Shown: positions 18,637 through 26,677 of the stretch, piece after piece | Position numbering within the stretch: position 1 is the first letter of the stretch | Layout: every line of letters begins with the position of its first letter | NCBI RefSeq assembly: GCF_016811105.1 | Contig: NZ_JAFBGM010000001.1 | Coordinates: forward strand, 682,001-746,000 | Direction: 5' to 3' | DNA from: Aurantibacter crassamenti | GTDB lineage: Bacteria; Bacteroidota; Bacteroidia; Flavobacteriales; Flavobacteriaceae | DNA length: 64,000 bases | Position numbers and translations under genes: made by a program | The notes under the pieces: generated by a model | Seen by the model: the letters and a program-made list of their open reading frames with translations, nothing else | Database searches by the model: none | What the model was told of the DNA's origin: nothing

Positions 18637-18674
18637 ATATATTTACTTTATTTCGAAAAATAAAAATATTGTTA

Positions 18675-18872
18675 TTAAGCTTCGGCTTGTTCAGTCTTGT
18701 CAATTAAGACTTGACCTTTGTAGTATAATTTACCTTCATGCCAATGCGCTCTATGAAATAAATGCATCTCACCAGTGGTAGAATCTTTAGCTAAAGTTGG
18801 TGCTACAGCCTTATAATGTGTTCTTCTTTTATCCCTACGGGTTTTCGATATTTTTCTCTTAGGATGTGCCAT
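18675..18872 (-). CDS. rpmF: 50S ribosomal protein L32
   Basis: Small basic protein of the large ribosomal subunit. The 65 residues begin [17 protein letters not shown], the standard L32 start. There is no cysteine, so this is the zinc-independent form. It lies six bases after the yceD-like gene, the usual partner, and is followed by a strong terminator. The linkage of L32, YceD and fatty-acid genes is widespread in bacteria. Confidence 0.97.
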   Translation of the reverse strand: MAHPKRKISKTRRDKRRTHYKAVAPTLAKDSTTGEMHLFHRAHWHEGKLYYKGQVLIDKTEQAEA

Positions 18873-18878
18873 TGTCGA

Positions 18879-19412
18879 CTATTTGTCAGTTAATAAATTC
18901 TTTAGTTTGTCCCACCTGGGATCATTTTCTTCTTTATTTTCTCTTACCTCTTTTGGTTGTAGCTCTTCTAGCTTATCAAGCACTTCAGACTTTAAAGTAC
19001 CATCTGCAATACCCGGATGTACTCTTTTCTGCGGCACCGCTAAAACTAACATTTCATAAACGTACTGTGCTATATTAACTTGATGTGAACCATGTGGAAT
19101 AATTAATATTTCATCATCGTCATCATTGTATGTTACACCAAACTTAACCACCAGATCCATTTGAGAATCTATTTGTTGATCATAAGGCTCACTGGTAATA
19201 TCACAGTCTACATTTACGCTTCCATGGCCATCAAATGTAAACTCTAATATAGTAGAAGTCTTATTTAATAGCACTTGCAACTGAATATCAGCTGCATTGA
19301 ACTCGTCATATCCAAAAGATTCAAAGAACTTGTTATCAATTTTAAATTCAAAATTGTGTTTTCCCTGTTTCAATCCAGAGAAAGGAATGTTAAACTCCTT
19401 TTGCTTCATCAT
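18879..19412 (-). CDS. YceD/DUF177 family protein
   Basis: A 177-residue soluble protein of the DUF177 (YceD) family, recognised by its position directly upstream of rpmF and by the pattern of a beta-rich N-terminus, V-N-V-D-C-D-I-T-S-E near residue 72, and an acidic centre (Y-N-D-D-D-D-E). Known YceD proteins have C-x-C type residues and have been linked to 23S rRNA accumulation; the zinc-type cysteine pairs are not visible in this one. The last part, K-E-E-N-D-P-R-W-D-K-L, matches the usual tail. It is co-transcribed with rpmF, with six bases between them. Confidence 0.85.
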   Translation of the reverse strand: MMKQKEFNIPFSGLKQGKHNFEFKIDNKFFESFGYDEFNAADIQLQVLLNKTSTILEFTFDGHGSVNVDCDITSEPYDQQIDSQMDLVVKFGVTYNDDDDEILIIPHGSHQVNIAQYVYEMLVLAVPQKRVHPGIADGTLKSEVLDKLEELQPKEVRENKEENDPRWDKLKNLLTDK

Positions 19413-19536
19413 GGTTACACAATATTAAGAATACACCCTACGGATGATAACACGCTTCCGTTCAGGCGGGTGCAAAGATACTATATTTTTACAAATTGCC
19501 AACCAAAGCTTTAGTAAATAAATTGAAAATATTGGT

Positions 19537-20583
19537 TTATCGTCTAACCTTTTGCTTTTGCAATTGATTACTGGTAAGTTCTTTATATTCTTCTCTGTTT
19601 TTAAAAATGCTGATAGCAGTAAAAACAGCCTCTTTAAAAGAACTAAAATCCGCTTGATTTTTACCAGCAATTTCATAGGCTGTACCGTGATCAGGCGACG
19701 TACGAACTTTTGACAAACCAGCCGTAAAGTTAACACCTTGCCCAAATGAGAGTGTTTTAAACGGAATTAACCCTTGATCATGATAAGCGGCTAGAATAGC
19801 ATCAAAATTTTTATAATTATCAGTTCCAAAAAAACTATCAGCGGCATACGGCCCATACACTAAGTGACCTGCATCTGACATTTCTTTTATTACTGGCTTA
19901 AGAATTTCATCATCTTCTTTACCAATCACTCCATTATCTCCACTATGCGGGTTAATACCTAACAACGCTATTTTTGGTCTTCGAACCCCAAAATCCATTT
20001 GAAGAGATTTCTCAATGGTTCTAACTTTAGTTCGAATTAAAATTGGATTTATTGCGGCCGGGGCATCTTTAACAGCAACATGATCCGTTAAAAGACCTAT
20101 TTTTAAATCTTCGGTTACCATGAACATTAAACTTTCTCCTTCTAATTCTTGTGCTAAAAAATCAGTATGCCCTGGAAAGTTAAAATCTTCTGTTTGTATA
20201 TTATTTTTATTGATAGGTGCTGTGACCAAAACATCTATCTCATCATTTTTAAGAGCTTCAACAGCTGCTTTCAATGATAAAATTGCGTATTTACCAGCAT
20301 CTTGAGTTGCTTGACCAAATTCTATTTTAGGAATATCTTTCCAAACATTAACAACATTAACTTTGCCATCAAGTGCCTTTGTAGCATCTGGTATACCGTT
20401 AAAGTTAATTTGAATATCAAGTTTATTCTTTTGAAATGAAACAGTCTTATTAGAGGCGAAAATTATCGGTGTACAAAATTCAAGCATTCGTGAATCAGCG
20501 AATGTTTTTAGAATAACCTCACAACCAATACCATTGAGGTCACCTATACTTATACCTAACTTGATGTTTTTGCCTTCGTGCAT
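19537..20583 (-). CDS. pdxA: 4-hydroxythreonine-4-phosphate dehydrogenase
   Basis: Oxidises 4-phosphohydroxy-L-threonine in the DXP-dependent vitamin B6 pathway. The 348-residue protein starts I-K-L-G-I-S-I-G-D-L-N-G-I-G, the PdxA signature. The metal-binding histidines lie in P-G-H-T-D-F-L-A, in N-P-H-S-G-D-N-G and in A-Y-H-D-Q-G-L-I-P-F-K. The C-terminal S-P-D-H-G-T-A-Y-E-I-A-G completes the active site. It heads the minus-strand run toward yceD (124 bases apart) and is divergent from ribE across 50 bases, so their promoters must overlap or sit very close together. Confidence 0.97.
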   Translation of the reverse strand: MHEGKNIKLGISIGDLNGIGCEVILKTFADSRMLEFCTPIIFASNKTVSFQKNKLDIQINFNGIPDATKALDGKVNVVNVWKDIPKIEFGQATQDAGKYAILSLKAAVEALKNDEIDVLVTAPINKNNIQTEDFNFPGHTDFLAQELEGESLMFMVTEDLKIGLLTDHVAVKDAPAAINPILIRTKVRTIEKSLQMDFGVRRPKIALLGINPHSGDNGVIGKEDDEILKPVIKEMSDAGHLVYGPYAADSFFGTDNYKNFDAILAAYHDQGLIPFKTLSFGQGVNFTAGLSKVRTSPDHGTAYEIAGKNQADFSSFKEAVFTAISIFKNREEYKELTSNQLQKQKVRR

Positions 20584-20633
20584 TATATTAATAACTAAAT
20601 TTACACCACAAAACTACTTAATTAAAACGACAC

Positions 20634-21224
20634 GTGTTTACTGGAATTATTGAAACTTTAGGTGAAGTAAAAGAACTTAAAAATGAAAGTGGTAATCTTC
20701 ATATCACTATTAAATCTGCACTTACATCAGAATTAAAAATAGATCAAAGCGTTGCACATAATGGCGTTTGTTTAACTGTTGTTTCTTTGAATGAATACAG
20801 CTATACCGTTACTGCAATTGAAGAAACCTTAGCGAAAACAAGTTTAAAAAACCTTGAAGTTGGTCAGAAAATAAATTTGGAACGCGCCATGATATTAGGA
20901 GCACGTTTAGATGGTCATATTGTACAAGGCCATGTTGATCAAACAGGTATTCTCACCAAAATTGAAGAAAAAGACGGTAGTTGGCATTTTTCATTTGAAT
21001 ATGACGCAGCTTTAAATAATGTGACCATTGAAAAAGGCTCAATAACTATAGATGGTGTAAGCCTTACCGTTGTAGATTCTGGCACAAATACGTTTAGCGT
21101 AGCTATTATACCATATACGTATGATAACACATGCTTTCACACCTATGTTGTGGGTACTGTTATCAATTTAGAATTTGATGTAATTGGTAAATATGTATCA
21201 AAACTGATGCTAGCTAAATCATAG
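20634..21224 (+). CDS. ribE: Riboflavin synthase, alpha subunit
   Basis: Dismutates two 6,7-dimethyl-8-ribityllumazine molecules to riboflavin. The 196 residues show two similar lumazine-binding halves; the first starts with M-F-T-G-I-I-E-T-L-G, the second with the repeat around G-H-I-V-Q-G-H-V-D. The start codon is GTG: the conserved M-F-T-G-I-I must be the N-terminus and no ATG lies in frame upstream. No FMN-riboswitch-sized leader fits in the 50 bases to pdxA. Confidence 0.97.
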   Translation: MFTGIIETLGEVKELKNESGNLHITIKSALTSELKIDQSVAHNGVCLTVVSLNEYSYTVTAIEETLAKTSLKNLEVGQKINLERAMILGARLDGHIVQGHVDQTGILTKIEEKDGSWHFSFEYDAALNNVTIEKGSITIDGVSLTVVDSGTNTFSVAIIPYTYDNTCFHTYVVGTVINLEFDVIGKYVSKLMLAKS

Positions 21225-21305
21225 CTAATATTGTTAAACCGACACAAAACATTTAGCACTGTAGTGTTTATTGACGGTTACTTCTTAGTATATTAAATAC
21301 CCAAC

Positions 21306-22403
21306 TTACACCTTTATAAATATCTTCTTTTGATAAAGCACATAAGCCAATGCGCAATAAAAGGCAACAACCGTTAGTCCGTATAATAGCGAAGACAATT
21401 CAAGCGAAATAAAATCGTGAACATAAATAGTATCAAAAAGCCATCCGTGAAGCGAGGTATCTTCTGTTACTTTTATTTGACCTAAGATTTTACTTATAAA
21501 GCTTGACAAGAAATAAAGTGTAATTGCATTAGCACCTGCATAGCTGAAAATACTGCCAAATTTAATTCCTTTAACATCAGTTAAATAATATATTAAAGCC
21601 AAAATTAAATTTGCCCAGCCAGCGGTTACTAAAACAAAGCTACTTGTCCAAAGTGCTTTATTTATTGGGAAAACAATATCCCAAAGGTGACCTAAAATTA
21701 AAAACGCTCCCCCAATTCCCATAAGCAGAGTGGCCTTTTTCTCTTGTTTTGAGGTAAGCAACAAGCCCGTAAAAATTCCTAATAATGCACTACAAATAGA
21801 TGGAATAGTACTTAATAATCCCTCTGGGTCATAATCAACTTTATAACTATGACTACCGAAAACCTTTACATCTAACCAATTCGCCAAATTATTAGGGGCT
21901 CGCTCAAGTGTTGATTCAATACCATTTACTGGAATTTGAACCATTAATAACCAATAGCCAAATAACAAGACAGCACAAATTCCTATTAAGGTTTTCCAAT
22001 TAAAATTGATAAACAAAATGGAAGCAAAAAAGAACACAACGCCTATACGCTGCAGTACCCCTGGAAAACGAATATCTGCATAGTCTTTAAAAAATGGATA
22101 ACTGATTAAAAATGCTCCAAGAAAAAGTCCTAATCCTATTAATTTAAGAGCACGAATTGTGATTTTTTTATAGGTGTTAGAATTAATAGTTCTGTTTTTG
22201 TAAGCAAAAACTATTGAAGTACCTACTATGAATAAAAAGAAAGGAAACACCAAATCTGTAGGTGTATAACCGTGCCATTGGGCATGTCTGAAAGGTGAGT
22301 AAACCGCTGTCCAAGTACCTGGAGTATTAACCAAAATCATTAAGACGATGGTCATACCTCTAAAAATATCAACCGCTTGTATTCTATTACTTAAACTTCC
22401 CAT
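21306..22403 (-). CDS. DUF5009 / heparan-alpha-glucosaminide acetyltransferase-like membrane protein
   Basis: Polytopic inner-membrane protein of 365 residues with about ten hydrophobic segments. The N-terminus R-I-Q-A-V-D-I-F-R-G-M-T-I and P-T-D-L-V-F-P-F-F-L-F-I-V-G are hallmarks of DUF5009 and of the HGSNAT/NagX group, proteins related to the human lysosomal glucosaminide N-acetyltransferase. The family is thought to move acyl groups across the membrane to amino sugars, but bacterial substrates are mostly unproven. The gene starts three bases after the stop of the Na+/solute symporter on the same strand, so uptake of a sugar and its acylation may be linked. Confidence 0.85.
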   Translation of the reverse strand: MGSLSNRIQAVDIFRGMTIVLMILVNTPGTWTAVYSPFRHAQWHGYTPTDLVFPFFLFIVGTSIVFAYKNRTINSNTYKKITIRALKLIGLGLFLGAFLISYPFFKDYADIRFPGVLQRIGVVFFFASILFINFNWKTLIGICAVLLFGYWLLMVQIPVNGIESTLERAPNNLANWLDVKVFGSHSYKVDYDPEGLLSTIPSICSALLGIFTGLLLTSKQEKKATLLMGIGGAFLILGHLWDIVFPINKALWTSSFVLVTAGWANLILALIYYLTDVKGIKFGSIFSYAGANAITLYFLSSFISKILGQIKVTEDTSLHGWLFDTIYVHDFISLELSSLLYGLTVVAFYCALAYVLYQKKIFIKV

Positions 22404-22405
22404 AA

Positions 22406-24214
22406 TTAAAGAATGTGTTCTTTCATTTTATTCCAAGTAAACATTAATAAAATACCTGAAACTAAGGCTACAGCTGTCAAAACTATTGCAGAGGTTGTTC
22501 TACCATAAATCCAATATCCTGTAGCAAACATCATTGAATAAACTAGAATAACACCTAATAACATAGCGGTAATACCAGAAGGCACACTCCATTTTTCACC
22601 TGTATCTATTTCAACACTATCTTCTTTTGCTTCATCTACTACTTTTTTCCATCCTGGGCCGCCAGGTTGTATTTTTTGATAGAATGAACGCAATACATCA
22701 CTAGATTCAGGTTTCGTTGTGAAAGTAGCAATCAACCATATAGTAGTTGTTACTATCATTACAAATGGAATTTCACCCCAATCAGGGAATATTCCCGTTT
22801 CGGCTGCAAATAAAAATGCGCCTAATGAAGTTGCTTTTAAAAGAATAGCTAAAATTCCTGATGCAAACATGGCAGAAATCTCTGTCCATGCATTAATACG
22901 CCACCAAAACCAGCGTAGAATAAATATTAGTCCGGTTCCAGAACCGAAAAGCAATAGTAATTCGAAAATCTGTTGTGCATTCTGCATGGCCAAAGCTAAA
23001 AAAGCACTTAAGACCATTAATACTACTGTAGATAATCTACCAACCGCAACCAGCTGTTTTTCAGTAGCATTAGGATTTACCTGTTGTTTATAAAAATCAA
23101 AAACGATATAAGAAGAACCCCAATTCAATTGTGTTGATATGGTACTCATGTATGCTGCTACTAATGAAGCTAAAACTAAGCCCAATAAACCACTAGGTAA
23201 TTTAGTCAACATTGCTGAATACGCTAAATCATGACCCAATTTATCTGCTGATACATTCGGAAAAGCTTCTGATATACTTGCAATATCTGGATACACTACC
23301 AAAGAAGCTAAAGCCACCAAAATCCATGGCCATGGACGTAAAGCATAATGCATGATATTAAAAAAGAAAGTAGCCGCTATAGCATGATTCTCATTTTTTG
23401 CTGCTAACATACGTTGTGCAATATAACCACCGCCACCTGGCTCACCACCAGGATACCAAGAACTCCACCATTGTACTGCCAATGGAATTACAAGCAAAGT
23501 AATTACCATTTTAGTATCACTAAAATCAGGTAATATATTCATCTTAGAAGCAACTAAATCATTAGCCAACATTGCTTCAATACCACCTACTTCTGGTATG
23601 TTCACTAAATAATAAGCTGCACCAATAGCACCAGCCATTGCCACAAAGAATAACAAGAAATCAGTATAAACAACACCTTTAAAACCGCCTAACGCACTAA
23701 AAACTACAGTAATCAGACCTGCACCAATTACGGTTTGCCAATCTTCAAGACCAAGCATAATACCACCAATTTTAATAGCAGCCAAAGTAACTGCTGACAT
23801 TGTAATTACGTTAAATACTACTCCTAAATAAACAGCTCTAAATTTTCTTAAGAAACTAGCTGGCTTACCACCATATCGAATTTCATAAAATTCTAAATCA
23901 GTTTTTACATTTGATTTTCGCCAAAGTTTTGCATAAACAAAAACGGTCAACATACCGGTCAATAAAAAACACCACCAACCCCAGTTTCCTGATACACCTT
24001 TATCACGCACAAAATCTGTAACTAAGTTTGGTGTATCGGTAGAAAAAGTAGTTGCGACCATTGATAAACCTAATAACCACCAAGGCATTGTTCTACCTGA
24101 AAGAAAAAATTCATTTGAATCTTTACCAGATTTTTTTGATACATAAATTCCGATTCCTAAGACCAGAGAAAAGAAGATAATAATAAAACTGTAGTCGAGT
24201 GTACTTAATTCCAT
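22406..24214 (-). CDS. Sodium/solute symporter (SSS family)
   Basis: Inner-membrane Na+-coupled importer, 602 residues with about 13-14 membrane segments. F-F-L-S-G-R-T-M-P-W-W and G-G-F-K-G-V-V-Y-T-D near residues 37 and 176 are the usual SSS signatures, and the segment G-G-G-G-Y-I-A-Q-R-M-L-A lies in the core. It is longer than the 500-residue standard because of a cytoplasmic stretch at about 500-545 and a final membrane helix. The transported solute is probably a sugar or sugar acid. The next gene downstream starts three bases later and encodes a DUF5009 acyltransferase-like protein. Confidence 0.9.
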   Translation of the reverse strand: MELSTLDYSFIIIFFSLVLGIGIYVSKKSGKDSNEFFLSGRTMPWWLLGLSMVATTFSTDTPNLVTDFVRDKGVSGNWGWWCFLLTGMLTVFVYAKLWRKSNVKTDLEFYEIRYGGKPASFLRKFRAVYLGVVFNVITMSAVTLAAIKIGGIMLGLEDWQTVIGAGLITVVFSALGGFKGVVYTDFLLFFVAMAGAIGAAYYLVNIPEVGGIEAMLANDLVASKMNILPDFSDTKMVITLLVIPLAVQWWSSWYPGGEPGGGGYIAQRMLAAKNENHAIAATFFFNIMHYALRPWPWILVALASLVVYPDIASISEAFPNVSADKLGHDLAYSAMLTKLPSGLLGLVLASLVAAYMSTISTQLNWGSSYIVFDFYKQQVNPNATEKQLVAVGRLSTVVLMVLSAFLALAMQNAQQIFELLLLFGSGTGLIFILRWFWWRINAWTEISAMFASGILAILLKATSLGAFLFAAETGIFPDWGEIPFVMIVTTTIWLIATFTTKPESSDVLRSFYQKIQPGGPGWKKVVDEAKEDSVEIDTGEKWSVPSGITAMLLGVILVYSMMFATGYWIYGRTTSAIVLTAVALVSGILLMFTWNKMKEHIL

Positions 24215-24257
24215 ATATTCGGTTTTGGCTATTCGCTAAAGATATTACTTTTTAGCA

Positions 24258-24265
24258 TACTTTTG
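24258..24265 (+). promoter_or_regulatory. Candidate -7 element for the TauE-like gene
   Basis: TACTTTTG matches the Bacteroidota -7 consensus TAnnTTTG exactly and lies 38 bases before the ATG at 24303. I see no convincing -33 TTTG at the right distance. Confidence 0.3.
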
Positions 24266-24302
24266 GGCCTCTCTAATCAAACCTTAACTCGTGTATTTGT
24301 TA

Positions 24303-25046
24303 ATGATGTCAGAAGTTTCTACAACAACTTGGGTTCTAGCATTTACGGCTGCTTTAGTTGTAGGAATTTCAAAATCAGGCATAAAAGGCATCGCAATTAT
24401 TACTGTCACTTTAATGGCCTTGGCCTTTGGTGCAAAAGAATCTACCGGAATTATTGTGCCACTACTTATTGTAGGCGATATTTTTGCAGTAATTTACTAC
24501 AATAGACACACCCAGTGGAAATACATTGTTCGCTTTCTACCATGGATGATACTTGGTGTGCTCTTGGGCGTATTTATTGGTCAAGATTTAGATGAAAATA
24601 CATTTAAAATAGGCATGGCAATCATCATTTTGGCCAGTGTTATAATTATGTATTCATGGGATGCAAAAAAATCTAAACAAGTTCCAACGCATTGGGCATT
24701 CGCAGGTTTCATGGGCATTATGGCGGGTATTACTACAATGATAGGTAATTTAGCAGGTGCATTTGCTAATATATTTTTCTTGGCCATGCGTTTACCTAAA
24801 AATGAATTCATTGGTACAGCCGCTTGGCTCTTTTTTATAATCAATGTATTTAAATTACCTTTTCACATTTGGGCTTGGGGTACCATTACTAAAGAAAGCT
24901 TTATGCTTGATTTAAAGTTAATTCCAGCGATTTTCGTAGGCCTATTTGTAGGTATACAATTGGTCAAAATCATTAAAGAAAACTTTTATCGAAAAATGAT
25001 TCTTATTTTGACTGCTATTGGCGCCGTACTAATATTCTTTAGATAA
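24303..25046 (+). CDS. TauE/SafE-family membrane permease
   Basis: Inner-membrane protein of about 247 residues with eight or so hydrophobic segments. It belongs to the sulfite-exporter TauE/SafE family, seen from the repeated pattern G-I-S-K-S-G-I-K-G in the first segment and G-I-T-T-M-I-G-N-L-A-G near residue 145. The open frame starts at GTG 24291, but the tandem ATG codons at 24303 and 24306 are better starts. These proteins move sulfite, sulfoacetate or other small anions; specificity is not visible. It is divergent from the symporter operon and lies 52 bases upstream of an AGE-family epimerase, possibly in one transcript. Confidence 0.87.
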   Translation: MMSEVSTTTWVLAFTAALVVGISKSGIKGIAIITVTLMALAFGAKESTGIIVPLLIVGDIFAVIYYNRHTQWKYIVRFLPWMILGVLLGVFIGQDLDENTFKIGMAIIILASVIIMYSWDAKKSKQVPTHWAFAGFMGIMAGITTMIGNLAGAFANIFFLAMRLPKNEFIGTAAWLFFIINVFKLPFHIWAWGTITKESFMLDLKLIPAIFVGLFVGIQLVKIIKENFYRKMILILTAIGAVLIFFR

Positions 25047-25098
25047 AGTCTTTCCAAATATTATTACTAGCTTTAAGCTTAACCAAGCTTTAGCCAAA

Positions 25099-26502
25099 AT
25101 GATTAAGACATTCAAACTTTTAAGATTATTAGTTTTCTCAATTTTTGTTAGTTCAATTCTGTTGGCTTCTTGTAAGGAAAAAGAAATTCAAAAAACGGAC
25201 AGCACTAAAGAACTTCTATTACCTCAAATAGAAAATGAACTACAAAACTTAACTGATGTCTGGTACCCAAAAACTATAGACACCATTAACGGAGGATTCT
25301 GGTCTGATTTTGATTATAAATGGGATAAAAAAGGCCCGCAACACAAAATGCTGGTTAGCCAAGCAAGACACATTTGGACAACTTCAATTTTAGCACAATA
25401 CTATAAAGACACCAGCTATCAAAAAATCGCTACGCATGGTTATAAGTTTTTACGAGATCAAATGTGGGATACCGTATATGGCGGTTTTCACACATTAATT
25501 GGGGTAGAAGAAAAAAGCTTACAAGTGCTTTCAAAAAATAAAAGTGCATATGGTAATGCATTTGCTATTTATGGTTTAGCCACATATTACAAAATTTCAA
25601 AAGACAATAGTGCATTAGAATTAGCCAAAAGAACTTTTAATTGGCTAGAAGAACATGCTCATGATTCTATTTATAAAGGATATTTTGACGTACTACAACA
25701 AGACGGTTCTTGGATGCTAAATATTTCTGAAAACAAAGGGTATGATAATTATATTCGAAAAGATTGGAAAGATCAAAACTCTTCAATTCATATTTTAGAA
25801 TGTTTAACCGCTCTTTATGAAGTATGGCCAGATGAATTAGTTCGGCAACGTTTAGAAGAAATGCTACTATTAATTCGTGATACCATTACCACGAAAAAAG
25901 GGTATTTAACCTTGCATTTGCAACAAGATTGGACACCAGTTTCACTTAAGGATTCTTCAGAAACCTATAGAAAAGAAAATTTTGGTTTGGATCATGTGTC
26001 TTTCGGTCATGATGTTGAAACCGCATTTTTAATGTTAGAAGCGTCACACATACTTGGAAGAAAAAATGATACACGCACAGAACAAAAAGCAAAACAAATG
26101 GTAGACCATGCTATTCGCAATGGCTGGGATAATGAGAAAGGTGGTTTTTATGATGGCGGATATTATTATAATCCTGAAATATGTACAATAGAGAAACGAG
26201 ATAAAGTATGGTGGACAGAAGCTGAAGCACTCAATTCACTTTTACTAATGTCTAAATTACATTCTGAAGACCCCAACTATTATACTTTGTTTGAAAAACA
26301 ATGGGAGTATATTAAAAAATATATGATTGATCAAGAGAACAAAGGTTGGTATGCTGAGGGGCTTGATACAGATCCAGAAGCAAATCGATTAGCTAAAGCT
26401 CAAATTTGGAAAGCTAATTATCACAATGTTAGATCTCTTGTCAATGTAATTCAAATGCTTAAAGGGGAATTTCTATTGACTCAAGAGTTTCATAAAGAAT
26501 AA
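25099..26502 (+). CDS. AGE-family (N-acylglucosamine/cellobiose 2-epimerase-like) lipoprotein
   Basis: A 467-residue protein with an N-acylglucosamine 2-epimerase (alpha/alpha)6 barrel. Family landmarks are S-Q-A-R-H-I-W near residue 92, S-F-G-H-D-V-E at about 300, W-W-T-E-A-E-A at about 372 and N-Y-H-N at about 439; the G-H-D and Y-H-N histidines are the catalytic type found in cellobiose epimerases. What is odd is the N-terminus: a signal peptide ending in the lipobox L-L-A-S-C, followed by K-E-K-E. AGE enzymes are usually cytoplasmic, so here epimerisation would happen outside the inner membrane. It may be a sugar or oligosaccharide 2-epimerase, or a non-epimerase relative. Confidence 0.85.
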   Translation: MIKTFKLLRLLVFSIFVSSILLASCKEKEIQKTDSTKELLLPQIENELQNLTDVWYPKTIDTINGGFWSDFDYKWDKKGPQHKMLVSQARHIWTTSILAQYYKDTSYQKIATHGYKFLRDQMWDTVYGGFHTLIGVEEKSLQVLSKNKSAYGNAFAIYGLATYYKISKDNSALELAKRTFNWLEEHAHDSIYKGYFDVLQQDGSWMLNISENKGYDNYIRKDWKDQNSSIHILECLTALYEVWPDELVRQRLEEMLLLIRDTITTKKGYLTLHLQQDWTPVSLKDSSETYRKENFGLDHVSFGHDVETAFLMLEASHILGRKNDTRTEQKAKQMVDHAIRNGWDNEKGGFYDGGYYYNPEICTIEKRDKVWWTEAEALNSLLLMSKLHSEDPNYYTLFEKQWEYIKKYMIDQENKGWYAEGLDTDPEANRLAKAQIWKANYHNVRSLVNVIQMLKGEFLLTQEFHKE

Positions 26503-26677
26503 TTGAAACTTTATAATTAACACATTTTTATAAAGGTCTTGTTCGCATATCTTTTCTAAACAATCTCAAATCCCTTATATTTATGTGGTATTGCTGAACA
26601 TCTATTAAAATAGATACTCCGTATATAATCATATATAGTTTACAATACTAAACCCAAATTTGAAGCGTTCGCTATTT

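Noticed and set aside
19425-19745. 106-codon minus-strand frame overlapping pdxA
   Set aside because: Mostly a frame-shifted copy of the pdxA 3' end; the sequence is unlike a folded protein.
24263-24505. Short plus-strand frame over the start of the TauE-like gene
   Set aside because: It is a shifted-frame shadow of the membrane protein and has no independent start context or domain.
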